From Polaromonas eurypsychrophila (lineage in GTDB: Bacteria > Pseudomonadota > Gammaproteobacteria > Burkholderiales > Burkholderiaceae_C), in assembly GCF_014641715.1 (NCBI RefSeq), contig NZ_BMIG01000001.1:124001-188000 (forward strand): 64,000 bases of DNA, given 5' to 3'. Under the pieces are notes generated by a model. The model made no database searches, was not told the DNA's origin, and worked only from the letters and a program-made list of their open reading frames with translations. Below are positions 17,116 to 25,564 of this stretch, piece after piece. The position numbers and the translations under genes are program-made. Every line of letters begins with the position of its first letter. Position 1 is the first letter of the stretch.

Positions 17116-18315
17116 ATGAAATTCCTGAAAGCACTGTTAAGCACGGCTGCCGCAAGCGCGGCACTTCTGGCTGGTTTGCCGGCTTCGGCGCAAGCGCCCG
17201 CGCCCCTGCGCATCGGCAGCACGCTGGCGCTGACCGGCCCGCTCGCCACCACGGCGCTGACGCACAAGCTGGTCGGCGAAATTTATGTGGAGCAGCTCAA
17301 TGCCAAGGGCGGCCTGCTGGGCCGCAAGGTGGAGTGGATCGTCAAGGACGACCAGTCCAAACCGGAGCTGGCCCGTACGTTGTACGAGCAGCTGGTGACT
17401 TCGGACAAGGTGGACCTGCTGATGGGTCCCTACGCGACCGGGGCGATTCTCTCTGCCATGGGTGTGGCCCAGCGTTACAACAAGGTGCTGGTGCACCACA
17501 CTTTCGGCATTCCCTCGCTGTCCAAGTACGACATGGCCTTTCCGGCCTGGTCGCTGGGCTCTGATCCCGGCACCACGGTGCCGAACTCGGTGTTCGACGC
17601 GCTGGCCGCATCCCCCAAGCCGCCCAAGACCGTGGCCTTCGTGACCAGCAAGTTCCCGTCCATCCACTTCATGTCGCTGGGCGCGCGCGAGGTCGCGAAA
17701 AAGCGCGGCCTGCAGGAAGTGCTGTTTCTCGAATGGGATTTCGGCAACCGCGATTTCGGACCGATTGCCGCGCGTGTCAAGGACGCCAAGCCGGACCTGG
17801 TCTGGATTGGTGACATCGGCCTGGAGGGCAACATGCTGCTCGACGCGATGAAAAAAATTGACTACGTGCCGCCGCTGCACTTCCACACCTATCCCGCGCC
17901 TGGCCCCATGACCAAATCGCCCGACGGAAAAAACGCACTGTCGCTAACCATCTTCGAGGAGCATGCGCCCTTCACCGCCAATCCGGTAGCGGCCGAATTT
18001 GTCAAACTCTTCAACGAACGTGCCACCAAGGCCAACCTGCCTGACACCTCGGTCGAAGTGCAGGCCGCAGCGTCCTACTCGGCCTGGCAGATCCTGGAAG
18101 CCGGCGTGCGTGGCGCCAACAGTTTTGACGACAAGGCGATTGCCGCCTTTCTGCGCAAGAACCGTGTGGACACCATCCACGGCCGTCTGCGTTTCGACGG
18201 CCCCGGCAACTACGGCGACGACCTGATGAAGATCAAGCAGGTGCAAAACGGCAAGTGGGTGGTGGTCCATCCGGCGCAGTTCGCCCCTGGCGGCGCCAAG
18301 CTGCAAGTCAACTGA
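17116..18315 (+). CDS. Branched-chain amino acid-type (LivK family) substrate-binding protein
   Basis: A 399-residue type 1 periplasmic-binding protein with signal peptide (FLKALLSTAAASAALLAGLP, cleavage near ASAQAPA). The opening LRIGSTLALTGPLATTAL and the DDQSKPELARTLYEQLVTSDKVD segment are typical of receptors for amino acids, amides and aromatic acids in this ABC family. It is preceded by CTGGAGAC. It is first of a four-gene transporter set (receptor, LivH, LivM-LivG fusion, LivF). An aromatic acid ligand is plausible given the catabolic neighbours. Confidence 0.93.
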   Translation: MKFLKALLSTAAASAALLAGLPASAQAPAPLRIGSTLALTGPLATTALTHKLVGEIYVEQLNAKGGLLGRKVEWIVKDDQSKPELARTLYEQLVTSDKVDLLMGPYATGAILSAMGVAQRYNKVLVHHTFGIPSLSKYDMAFPAWSLGSDPGTTVPNSVFDALAASPKPPKTVAFVTSKFPSIHFMSLGAREVAKKRGLQEVLFLEWDFGNRDFGPIAARVKDAKPDLVWIGDIGLEGNMLLDAMKKIDYVPPLHFHTYPAPGPMTKSPDGKNALSLTIFEEHAPFTANPVAAEFVKLFNERATKANLPDTSVEVQAAASYSAWQILEAGVRGANSFDDKAIAAFLRKNRVDTIHGRLRFDGPGNYGDDLMKIKQVQNGKWVVVHPAQFAPGGAKLQVN

Positions 18316-18330
18316 CAGCGCGAGCCGCTC

Positions 18331-19188
18331 ATGAGTTTCCCGAGTTTCAACCTGCTCGCCCAGTCCATCCTCTCGGGGATATTCATCGGCGGCCTCTACG
18401 GCCTGATCGGTCTCGGGCTGGGCCTGACCTGGGGCATGCTGCGCCAAATCAACCTGGCTCACTTCGGCCTGGTGTTCCTGGCGGCCTACATGAGTTACCA
18501 CATGGCCACGGTCTGGCATGTGGACCCGCTGCTGACCCTGCTGATCCTGCCGCCGCTGTTTTTCATGTTCGGTGTCGGCATGCAGTGGGTGCTGTCGCGT
18601 TTTGCGATCTCACCGTTCAATTCGCTGCTGGTCACCTTCGGCATCACCGTCGTGATCGAAAGCGTGATCCAGGCGATCTGGACCGCGGACTTTCGCCGGC
18701 TCGAGACGCATTACAACGACCAGAAATTCACCGTCGGCTCGCTCTACATTCCGGTGCCGGAACTGGTGACCCTGGTGATTGCGGTGAGTCTGTCGCTGCT
18801 GATCTGGGCGGCCATGCGCTACACCGACCTCGGCAAGGCCTTGCGCGCCATGGCCGAGGATGGGCCGATTGCTTCGGCCTTCGGCATCAACCAGAAAGGC
18901 ATGTCGCTGATGCTGGCGGGCATTTGCGCGGCGCTGGCGGCTGTCGCCGGTATTTGCCTGGCGCTGACCTTCACTCTGACACCTTCGCAGATTTTTGCCT
19001 GGGTCGGCGTGGTTTTCGCCGCGGTCATGCTGGGCGGCCTGGGCAGCGCGCTGGGACCGCTGGTGGCCGGCATCATCATCGGCGTGAGCGAGGCCATTAC
19101 CATGGCCGTGGCCGCACCCTCGTGGGCACCCATCGTGAGCTTCTCGTTGCTGATCGTGATGCTGCTGTTTCGTCCCGGAAAGCTGTAG
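18331..19188 (+). CDS. Branched-chain amino acid-type ABC permease (LivH family)
   Basis: A 285-residue inner-membrane permease with about eight predicted helices. The opening LLAQSILSGIFIGGLYGLIG and the loop AMRYTDLGKALRAMAEDGPIASAFGINQKG, which docks on the ATPases, are LivH hallmarks, as is VVFAAVMLGGLGSALGPLVAG. It starts 15 bases after the receptor gene and ends two bases before the LivM-LivG fusion. Confidence 0.93.
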   Translation: MSFPSFNLLAQSILSGIFIGGLYGLIGLGLGLTWGMLRQINLAHFGLVFLAAYMSYHMATVWHVDPLLTLLILPPLFFMFGVGMQWVLSRFAISPFNSLLVTFGITVVIESVIQAIWTADFRRLETHYNDQKFTVGSLYIPVPELVTLVIAVSLSLLIWAAMRYTDLGKALRAMAEDGPIASAFGINQKGMSLMLAGICAALAAVAGICLALTFTLTPSQIFAWVGVVFAAVMLGGLGSALGPLVAGIIIGVSEAITMAVAAPSWAPIVSFSLLIVMLLFRPGKL

Positions 19189-19190
19189 TC

Positions 19191-20915
19191 ATGAACAAAA
19201 CCGTTATCGGCATCCTCGGTTCGGGGGCGCTACTGGCCAGCGTGCCCTGGCTGGGCCTGCCGGCCTTTTACGAATCCTTCTTGTACCTGCTGTGCCACTG
19301 GATGATCCTGGCCCTGTCCTGGAACATCCTGTCGGGCTACTCCGGTTATTTTTCCTTCGGCCATGGCGCATTTTTCGGCATCGGCATGTACACCTCGGCC
19401 GGGCTGTCGGCCAATCTCAACTGGCCCTTTCTCTGGACCTTGCCGGCGGCCGCCCTGATGGCGGCCCTGCTGGGCATGGCCCTCGGCGCGGTGGTGTTCC
19501 GCGTCAAGTCGGTGCGCGGCGAACTGTTTGCGCTGCTGACGCTGGCCATCACCTTTGTCGTCGGCACCATCGTGCTGAACACGCGCATCGACGGCGGGCC
19601 CGGCATCTACCTCAACGCGGTTGCGATTCCGGCTATCGGCCCGACGGCGTCCTCCTCGATCTACCTGATGGCGCTGATCGGTGCGGTCGCCACCCTGCTG
19701 ATTTCTTACCGCATCCATGTATCGCGGCTGGGCCTGGGGCTGTTCGCCATCCACGACGACGAGGACGTGGCCGAGGTCATGGGCGTGCCGACCTTTCGCT
19801 ACAAGCTGCTGGCTTTCGGCATCTCCTGCGCGCTGGCCGGCCTGGCCGGCGGCATCCACGCGCTGTTTGTCTCCTACGTCACGGCCGGTGAAACCTTCAC
19901 CATCGTGGTGCCGCTGACCGTGGTGCTCATGAGTGTGCTGGGCGGCACGCGGCACTGGGCCGGCCCGGCGGTGGGCGCGGTGGCGATCACCTGCCTGATG
20001 TATTTCTTCACGGCGGGCAACAACCCGATTGCCGGCAAGGCGGCGGTGGGCGTGATTCTGGTGCTGGTGATCCTGTTCATGCCCAACGGCATCCTCGGTT
20101 ATTTTCTCAAACGCACGGCAGGCAGACGTTCGGTGCCGCCGGCGCCGAGCGCCGTCGCCCCCGAGGCCGCAGCGCCGGTGTCCACTGGCAAGGTGCTGCT
20201 GGACGTGCGTGAACTGTCGAAGGCGTTTCGCGGCGTGCAGGCGCTCGATGGCGTGACGCTGCAGGTTTTTGAAGGTGAAATCCTCGGCCTGCTGGGCCCC
20301 AACGGTTCGGGCAAATCCACCTTCATCAATGTGGTCAGCGGGCATTTCCCGGCCACCGGCGGACAAATGTTTTTTGAAGGTCGACAACTGGCCGGCCTGG
20401 AGGCACACAGCATTGCGCAGGCCGGCATTGCGCGAACCTACCAGATCCCGCGGCCCTTCGCGCACCTGTCGGTGCTCCAGAACGTGTCGCTGGTGGCGAT
20501 GTTCGGCGGCGCTGCGCTCAATCATGAGCAGGCCACGGCGGAAGCCTGGAAGTGGCTGGCCTTCACCGGCCTGCAGGACAAGGCCGATGCCTTGCCCGAC
20601 GATTTGAACCTGCACCAGCGCAAGTTTCTTGAACTTACGCGCGCGCTGGCCTCACGCCCGCGCCTGGTGCTACTCGACGAGGTGCTGTCGGGCCTGACGC
20701 CGGGCGAGATCAACGAGGCGATCACGCTGATCCGCAAGATCCGCGACCGCGGCGCGACCATCGTGTTTGTTGAACATGTGATGCGCGCGGTGATGGCGCT
20801 GGCCGATCGTGTGGCGGTGCTGAATCACGGCAAGCTGATTGCCGTCGGCCCGGCGCAGGAAGTCATGAAAAACGCCGACGTGGTCAGCGCCTACCTGGGG
20901 ACACCCCATGCTTGA
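19191..20915 (+). CDS. Fused LivM permease - LivG ATPase of the Liv-type ABC importer
   Basis: A 574-residue fusion. Residues 1-310 are a LivM-type permease (SGYSGYFSFGHGAFFGIGMY; AIHDDEDVAEVMGVPTFRYK coupling loop). After an Ala/Pro-rich linker (about 313-333), residues 335-574 are a LivG-type ATPase: Walker A GPNGSGKST (369-377), Walker B RLVLLDE (491-497), and EHVMRAV switch histidine. The usual LSxGQ signature is replaced by DDLNLHQRK (about 470-478). ATG at 19191 follows the LivH stop by two bases; an in-frame upstream opening to 18255 lies inside livH and is rejected. It overlaps LivF by eight bases. A single polypeptide couples membrane and ATPase halves. Confidence 0.93.
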   Translation: MNKTVIGILGSGALLASVPWLGLPAFYESFLYLLCHWMILALSWNILSGYSGYFSFGHGAFFGIGMYTSAGLSANLNWPFLWTLPAAALMAALLGMALGAVVFRVKSVRGELFALLTLAITFVVGTIVLNTRIDGGPGIYLNAVAIPAIGPTASSSIYLMALIGAVATLLISYRIHVSRLGLGLFAIHDDEDVAEVMGVPTFRYKLLAFGISCALAGLAGGIHALFVSYVTAGETFTIVVPLTVVLMSVLGGTRHWAGPAVGAVAITCLMYFFTAGNNPIAGKAAVGVILVLVILFMPNGILGYFLKRTAGRRSVPPAPSAVAPEAAAPVSTGKVLLDVRELSKAFRGVQALDGVTLQVFEGEILGLLGPNGSGKSTFINVVSGHFPATGGQMFFEGRQLAGLEAHSIAQAGIARTYQIPRPFAHLSVLQNVSLVAMFGGAALNHEQATAEAWKWLAFTGLQDKADALPDDLNLHQRKFLELTRALASRPRLVLLDEVLSGLTPGEINEAITLIRKIRDRGATIVFVEHVMRAVMALADRVAVLNHGKLIAVGPAQEVMKNADVVSAYLGTPHA

Positions 20916-21624
20916 AGTCAACAACATCCTGGTCAACTACGGCGCAGCGCCGGCGCTGTGGGGCGTGACGCTCACCGTCCAGCCCGGTGAACTGGTGTGT
21001 GTGGTCGGCCCCAACGGTGCCGGCAAGACCACGCTGATCAATGCGATTGCCGGCATGCACCGCGTGCGCGAAGGCAGCCTGTATTTCAACGGCAAGGACA
21101 TCACGCAACTGGCCAGCCACCGCTTCTGCGACGAAGGCATCGCCATCGTTCCGGAAGGCCGGCGGCTGTTCACCCAGATGACGGTGCTGGACAACCTCGA
21201 ACTCGGCAGCTTCATCCGCAAGGCCAAAGTCCACCGCAAGGCCTCGCTCGAACAGGTGCTGTCGCTGTTTCCGGCGCTCAAAGTCAAGTTGGGCAGCCCG
21301 GCCGGCGCGCTGTCGGGCGGCCAGCAGCAGATGGTGGCCATAGGCCGTGCGCTGATGGCGCAGCCCAAGCTGCTACTGCTCGACGAACCGTCGCTGGGGC
21401 TGGCGCCGGCCATCGTGCTGGACATGTTCCGCGCGATCCGGCAGATCAATGCACAGGGCACCTCGGTGCTGCTGGTCGAACAGAACGTGGCCATGGCCAT
21501 GGAAATCGCCAGCCGTGCCTATGTGATGGAAGAGGGCCGCATCGTCGCCGAAGGGCGCGCCAGCGAGTTGCTGACGCGTCCGGAAATTCAGAAGGCCTAT
21601 CTCGGGCTGGAAACCCACGAGTGA
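20908..21624 (+). CDS. Branched-chain amino acid-type ABC ATPase (LivF family)
   Basis: A 238-residue ATPase with Walker A GPNGAGKTT, signature LSGGQQQM, Walker B LLLLDEPS and the late VLLVEQNVAMAME block. In contrast to the LivG half of the neighbouring fusion, its signature is canonical. It overlaps the fusion gene by eight bases and ends the transporter run. A hairpin-plus-T-run about 164 bases downstream probably terminates the operon. Confidence 0.94.
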   Translation: MLEVNNILVNYGAAPALWGVTLTVQPGELVCVVGPNGAGKTTLINAIAGMHRVREGSLYFNGKDITQLASHRFCDEGIAIVPEGRRLFTQMTVLDNLELGSFIRKAKVHRKASLEQVLSLFPALKVKLGSPAGALSGGQQQMVAIGRALMAQPKLLLLDEPSLGLAPAIVLDMFRAIRQINAQGTSVLLVEQNVAMAMEIASRAYVMEEGRIVAEGRASELLTRPEIQKAYLGLETHE

Positions 21625-21647
21625 CGCCCTGTGTTCCCAGTGTCTGT

Positions 21648-21712
21648 TTGTTAACAAAACGATAGCTGTTTGAGCTTATTTGACAAGGGCGCATGGCCGA
21701 TATGAGGCTTGA
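21648..21712 (+). repeat. 60-bp dispersed repeat, intergenic copy
   Basis: TTGTTAACAAAACGATAGCT followed by GTTTGAGCTTATTTGACAAG and GGCGCATGGCCGATATGAGG matches the family consensus. It lies between livF and its terminator. Confidence 0.75.
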
Positions 21713-21787
21713 ACATCAGCCTGGCGGTGTGGCAACGCCGCGCAGGCCCGATAATCGGCGGCTTCTGTCCTGCGGCTGCTGTTGCAA

Positions 21788-21817
21788 GCCCGCCTTTCCG
21801 GCGGGCTGTTCTTTTTT
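21788..21817 (+). terminator. Rho-independent terminator after the transporter operon
   Basis: GCCCGCC-TTTCC-GGCGGGC is a perfect 7-bp stem with a 5-base loop, followed by TGTTCTTTTTT. It lies just before the exporter start at 21829 and therefore argues against the longer in-frame start at 21709 for that gene. Confidence 0.8.
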
Positions 21818-21828
21818 CTGAGCTGCCC

Positions 21829-22584
21829 GTGACCTTTCCCCTCATCACCGACCCTTTTTTCTACGCTCTCGCGATCCCCGCCGTCCTCCTGATGGGCATC
21901 AGCAAAAGCGGCTTTGGCGCCGGCTTTGGCTCGCTGGCTGTGCCGATGATGGCGCTGGCCGTGACGGTGCCGCAGGCGGCGGCCATTTTGATGCCCATCC
22001 TGCTGCTGATCGACATCCTGGGCATGGCCGCCTTCCGCAAGGATTTCGACATGCGGCTGGTGAAGTTCCTGCTGCCCTTCGGCCTGCTGGGTACATTGGT
22101 CGGCACGCTGCTTTTCAGCATCATGCAAGCCAACATCGTGGCCGGCATCGTCGGCGCCGTCACGCTGTTGTTCCTGGCGCAGCGGCTCGCGTTCCCACCC
22201 AAACCCGACAGCCCGCCGCCGCCGCGCTGGCTCGGCGCACTGCTTGGGGTGACGTCGGGCTTCACCAGTTTTATCTCCCACGCCGGCGGGCCGCCCCTCA
22301 GCGCCTATGTGATCCCCCTGAGGCTGGCGCCGGTGACCTTTACTGCCACCATGGCGTTTTTCTTTTTTGTCATCAACCTGTCCAAGTGGATCCCGTATGC
22401 CTGGCTGGGCCTGCTGGACATGCGCAACATGGCGACCTCGGTGGTGCTGTTGCCGCTGGCGCCGCTCGGGGTGTGGGTCGGTGTGCGTCTGGCCCGCCGC
22501 ATTGATCCGGTGTTGTTCTACCGGATTCTTTACTTCGGCATGTTCCTCACCGGCGTCAAACTGCTCTGGGATGGTTTTCGCTAG
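21829..22584 (+). CDS. TauE/SafE-family sulfite/organic anion exporter
   Basis: A 251-residue membrane protein of the TauE/SafE (DUF81) family with about eight helices. Family marks are ISKSGFGAGFGSLAVPMMAL in the first half and the internal-repeat counterpart GFTSFISHAGGPPLSAYVIP in the second half. GTG at 21829 is preferred because a terminator occupies 21788-21817. TauE proteins export sulfite, sulfoacetate or other anions. It is about 24 kb from the sulfolactate genes, so a direct link to them is not supported. Confidence 0.88.
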   Translation: MTFPLITDPFFYALAIPAVLLMGISKSGFGAGFGSLAVPMMALAVTVPQAAAILMPILLLIDILGMAAFRKDFDMRLVKFLLPFGLLGTLVGTLLFSIMQANIVAGIVGAVTLLFLAQRLAFPPKPDSPPPPRWLGALLGVTSGFTSFISHAGGPPLSAYVIPLRLAPVTFTATMAFFFFVINLSKWIPYAWLGLLDMRNMATSVVLLPLAPLGVWVGVRLARRIDPVLFYRILYFGMFLTGVKLLWDGFR

Positions 22585-22773
22585 TCAGCCTTGCGCCTGA
22601 CAACTTTGCGGCAAACCCGGTAAAAACCTCACAGCGGACCTGCCTGCTTTTGGGTGAATCGCGCATGAAAACAAATGCTTTAATGTTGATGCCCGAAACG
22701 GGTCGCGCTGCTGTTTTCTTCATTGGCGGCAGTGTTGCTTAGGCGTCGGGAACCAGCACCATGGTCCTGACCG

Positions 22774-23600
22774 GTGAAACCGAATGGACTTGTCTGCAGA
22801 CGCAACACAGCTTTGCGCCCTGCCGCGCCAGGTGCCGGTGTTCCGGCCGATGCGGAAGCGACGCGCCTGGCTGCGTCCGATGCGCTGCCTGCTGACGCAT
22901 CAACGATACCGACAACGCAACAGACCCCGACGCCCGTGCCCGTGCCCGTGCCTGTTGCGCAGGCGTTTGTTGCAACACGGGCAGCGGCTTTGCCGCCAAC
23001 GCCATCATTAACGCCGGTACCGACTTCGGCTCCGCGACCTCCTTCACCTTCCCCTGCGCCAACCGCGACACCCTCCGCCGCTTCCAAAATGCCGGTGTAC
23101 GCTGCCGCCGGTGTCGCTGTCCTGGTGCTTGCCAGCCTGGCTTTCAAGTTTTTATCGGACCCGCCCGCGACGGGTAGCGACGCTGAGCAGACCGCTCCTG
23201 CCGCAAGCGTCGCAGCGGACGACAGCCCGGCGCCGCTGCCGACCGTGTCAGCGCTGGCGGCAGGTGCACCTTCCGGCGGCGCGTCTTCAGCGGCAGCAGT
23301 CACGCCTGCCCCAAAGCGGGCAGCGGTCAAGCCCCCTGTTGAAAAGGCCGTTTGGCCCGCCCTGCGGTGGTCAGTCCCGTGACCGTGGAAACCTCCCCGG
23401 TCTTGCCGCTTGAGCAGTCGGCTGCGGCACAGGGCGGGCCCACCCATCCCAAACAGGCCTGTGAAAACCGTGTCCTGCTGGGCTTCCAGAGTTGCATGAA
23501 CGAGCAGTGCGCCAGGCAGCGCTTCCAAAATCACCCGACTTGCGTGGAGCGCCGCGAACAGGACAAGCAGCGCCAGGAGATCCGGGACGGGCGTCAGTGA
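22774..23600 (+). pseudogene. Frameshifted Pro/Ala-rich single-pass membrane protein
   Basis: Two overlapping frames encode what looks like one protein. 22774-23382 gives an N-terminal stretch, a Pro/Ala/Thr-rich segment, one transmembrane helix (PVYAAAGVAVLVLASLAFKF) and a further Ala/Pro linker. The frame at 23352-23600 continues the linker and ends in a Cys/charged module (QACENRVLLGFQSCMNEQCA). One base missing from the TTT run at 23351-23353 would explain the shift. The start is doubtful: a GTG at 22774, with an in-frame stop just upstream and a short Met-led frame (22665) that terminates. VCRRNTAL near the start may be the remains of a zinc ribbon. Sequencing error or slippage are alternatives. 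Confidence 0.5.
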
Positions 23601-23628
23601 GCCGCCGCGCCTGATCGGGGCTGTTTCA

Positions 23629-23695
23629 GCGCTATCAAAAATGAAGCTGCTGAAACCCGCCAGATAAGGGCTCGAACTGGATTTGATTGATATTT
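23629..23695 (+). repeat. 60-bp dispersed repeat, intergenic copy
   Basis: GCGCTATCAAAAATGAAGCT followed by GCTGAAACCCGCCAGATAAG and GGCTCGAACTGGATTTGATT matches the family consensus. It follows the frameshifted gene. Confidence 0.7.
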
Positions 23696-23807
23696 TTGGG
23701 TTTGGAGAGGATGCCGGCCTGGCGCGGGCGCTCTGGACCATCCGGGCCTCTGGTTGGCTGACGGCGCGGCTGCCGTTACCATAGTGATCAAACATCGGGA
23801 GTTATTC

Positions 23808-24425
23808 ATGCCTGTGGTTGTGATTGCCAATCCGAAAGGCGGCGTCGGTAAAACGACGCTGGCCACCAATGTTGCCGGTTATTTCGCCAGCCAGGGCCAT
23901 GCGGTCATGCTTGGCGATGCCGACCGCCAGCAGTCGTCACGGCTCTGGCTCGGCTTGCGTCCCCCGGCCGCGCGGCCGATCACCACTTGGGATGTCAGTG
24001 CCGACATGATTGTCAAGCCGCCCAAGGGCACGACCCATGTGGTGCTGGACACCCCGGGCGGGCTTCACGGCTGGCGCTTCAATGATGTGATCAAGCTGGC
24101 CGACAAAATCATCGTGCCTTTGCAGCCCAGCGTGTTTGACATTTTTGCCACCCGAACCTTTCTGGACCAGTTGGCTGAACACCGCAATGCCGGCAAGATG
24201 CAAGTCGGCATTGTCGGCATGCGAGTTGATTCGCGCACCATCGCTGCCGACAAGCTGCGCAGCTTTGTCGACGGTCTGGGTCTGCCGGTGCTCGGTTATG
24301 TGCGTGACACGCAGAACTACATCCACCTGGCGGCGCGCGGCCTGACGCTGTTCGATGTGGCGCCCAGCCGGGTGGAAAAAGACCTGGAGCAATGGGCCCG
24401 CATCTGCCGCTGGCTGGACCAGTAG
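23808..24425 (+). CDS. ParA/MinD-type P-loop ATPase
   Basis: A 205-residue ParA-superfamily ATPase with the deviant Walker A motif KGGVGKTT (residues 10-17) and the Walker B-like THVVLDTPGG. ATG at 23808 follows CGGGAG. No parB or centromere-like repeats adjoin it, so it is an orphan ParA that may position a protein complex rather than segregate a replicon. It ends before a GC-rich hairpin and the MaoC gene. Confidence 0.9.
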   Translation: MPVVVIANPKGGVGKTTLATNVAGYFASQGHAVMLGDADRQQSSRLWLGLRPPAARPITTWDVSADMIVKPPKGTTHVVLDTPGGLHGWRFNDVIKLADKIIVPLQPSVFDIFATRTFLDQLAEHRNAGKMQVGIVGMRVDSRTIAADKLRSFVDGLGLPVLGYVRDTQNYIHLAARGLTLFDVAPSRVEKDLEQWARICRWLDQ

Positions 24426-24456
24426 GCGCACAGCGCTGATGTCGCTGGCTGGACAA

Positions 24457-24474
24457 GCCCGCCCTCAGGCGGGC
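24457..24474. terminator. GC-rich hairpin between parA-like and maoC-like genes
   Basis: GCCCGCC-CTCA-GGCGGGC is a perfect 7-bp stem but has no T-run on either side, so it is at best a weak or Rho-assisted terminator. Confidence 0.35.
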
Positions 24475-24488
24475 GTTACAGTCGGCGC

Positions 24489-24944
24489 ATGAAAACCTTC
24501 CAGACTCTTTCCGAACTGGCGGCTTGTGTTGGCCAGGAAGTCGCTGTCAGCGACTGGCTCACGGTCACCCAAGCCCAGGTCAACCTGTTTGCCGACGCCA
24601 CCGGCGACCACCAGTGGATCCATGTGGACCCTGAAAAAGCAAAAGCCGGGCCTTTCGGCGCGCCGATCGCGCACGGCTTTCTGACCTTGTCACTGCTGCC
24701 GAAATTTTTCGAGTCTGCATTCGAGATCGTGCAAAGCCGCATGGGCGTGAACTACGGACTCAACAAGGTGCGCTTCACCGCGCCGGTGCCGGTGGGCAGC
24801 CGTCTGCGCGCACGCATGAAGTTGCTGAGCTGCGAAAGCATCGCCGACAACGGTGTGCAGATGGCCTGGGAGGTGACCGTCGAGCGCGAGGGCGCGGCCA
24901 AGCCGGTTTGCATCGCCGAATCGCTGGTCAGGCGCTATGTCTGA
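24489..24944 (+). CDS. MaoC-family (R)-specific enoyl-CoA hydratase/dehydratase
   Basis: A 151-residue single hot-dog protein of the MaoC/PhaJ family, hydrating trans-2-enoyl-CoA. The hydratase-2 motif is visible as LFADATGDHQWIHVD (the Asp and His of the catalytic pair), followed by AKAGPFGAPIAHGFLTLSL. Its length is normal for a single-domain enzyme. It stands alone, with the next gene convergent and overlapping its last ten bases. A role in fatty acid degradation or polyhydroxyalkanoate precursor supply is the family default. Confidence 0.92.
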   Translation: MKTFQTLSELAACVGQEVAVSDWLTVTQAQVNLFADATGDHQWIHVDPEKAKAGPFGAPIAHGFLTLSLLPKFFESAFEIVQSRMGVNYGLNKVRFTAPVPVGSRLRARMKLLSCESIADNGVQMAWEVTVEREGAAKPVCIAESLVRRYV

Positions 24945-25255
24945 CTCTCGCTGACGGACTCCGGTATCGGCGTTAACTGATTTGAGGGCACCCAGCCGTC
25001 AAACGCGTCAAGCAAATTGTTGGTTCGCCGGGCCGCTTCAGCCTGGTTATGTACCCGCGCGATACATTGGTATAAATCACTGCGCAACAGCCAGAGTTCA
25101 GACGGCGTGGCGGCGACATTGATCCTGTAGATGACGCGCTGGGCACCCATGTCCTTGCAGTCCAGCAGTGCCGCATACAGTCGCTCGCGGATTTGCTCGA
25201 GCGGCAGGCGGTCCGGTGCGGCAGTCTGCCGCCGGGCAAAAAAGTTGATAACCAT
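24935..25255 (-). CDS. Hypothetical protein
   Basis: About 106 residues from the ATG at 25255 (opening VINFFARRQTAAPDRL). A longer frame to 25342 exists but has no better start. The sequence is charged and mostly helical (EQIRERLYAALLDCKDMGAQ...). There is no signal peptide or membrane segment, and no recognised family. It overlaps the 3' end of the MaoC gene convergently. Codon use looks normal for the window, which supports a real gene. Confidence 0.55.
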   Translation of the reverse strand: MVINFFARRQTAAPDRLPLEQIRERLYAALLDCKDMGAQRVIYRINVAATPSELWLLRSDLYQCIARVHNQAEAARRTNNLLDAFDGWVPSNQLTPIPESVSESQT

Positions 25256-25486
25256 GATGATCGGTAGATTTGCCCGCAATCTTGTGAATTGCTGAGGGCA
25301 TTGAAAATGCGCTGCAGTTGGCGGGTCGCGTCTGTCGGGCATGGGGAGCTTACGTTTATAGGGTTTACCCTTGTTTTGAGTGATTTGAGATGCCTAAAGC
25401 AAGTGTGTTCTGAAGTTTTAGAGCGCCGGAATGGTTGCAGCCCATCGGAGCCGTCAAATTGCCATGGTTTTGTTGTTGCTACCCAT
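25256..25486. other. Gene-free stretch between the hypothetical gene and the DUF4148 terminator
   Basis: The 309 bases between 25255 and 25565 hold a strong terminator (25487-25520) and otherwise no frame, repeat or regulatory motif I can support. The first part may carry the promoter of the minus-strand hypothetical gene. Confidence 0.5.
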
Positions 25487-25520
25487 AAAAAAACCCGCCG
25501 GGGTCAGACCCGGGCGGGTT
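25487..25520 (-). terminator. Rho-independent terminator of the DUF4148 genes
   Basis: On the minus strand AACCCGCC pairs with GGCGGGTT with an inner GGGT/ACCC extension, followed by seven T (the A-run at 25487-25493). It lies 45 bases past the stop of the downstream DUF4148 gene. Confidence 0.85.
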
Positions 25521-25564
25521 GTGTCGCGCGCCGCGCTACTTTGTAGCAGCGCGGCCCCGTCCGA

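Noticed and set aside
18255-19190. Upstream extension of the LivM-LivG fusion frame
   Set aside because: It runs through the livH gene in another frame; the ATG at 19191 begins typical LivM sequence.
19230-20615. Minus-strand frame of 461 codons opposite the transporter fusion
   Set aside because: His/Gln/Arg-rich antisense of a well-supported ABC transporter gene.
21709-21828. Longer start for the TauE-like exporter
   Set aside because: The extension would be translated across a terminator hairpin and has no membrane-protein character.
22680-23795. Long minus-strand open frame (371 codons) opposite the frameshifted gene
   Set aside because: Its translation is low-complexity Gly/Ala/Thr, with no family match or start signal; it is the shadow of the Pro/Ala-rich plus-strand frames.
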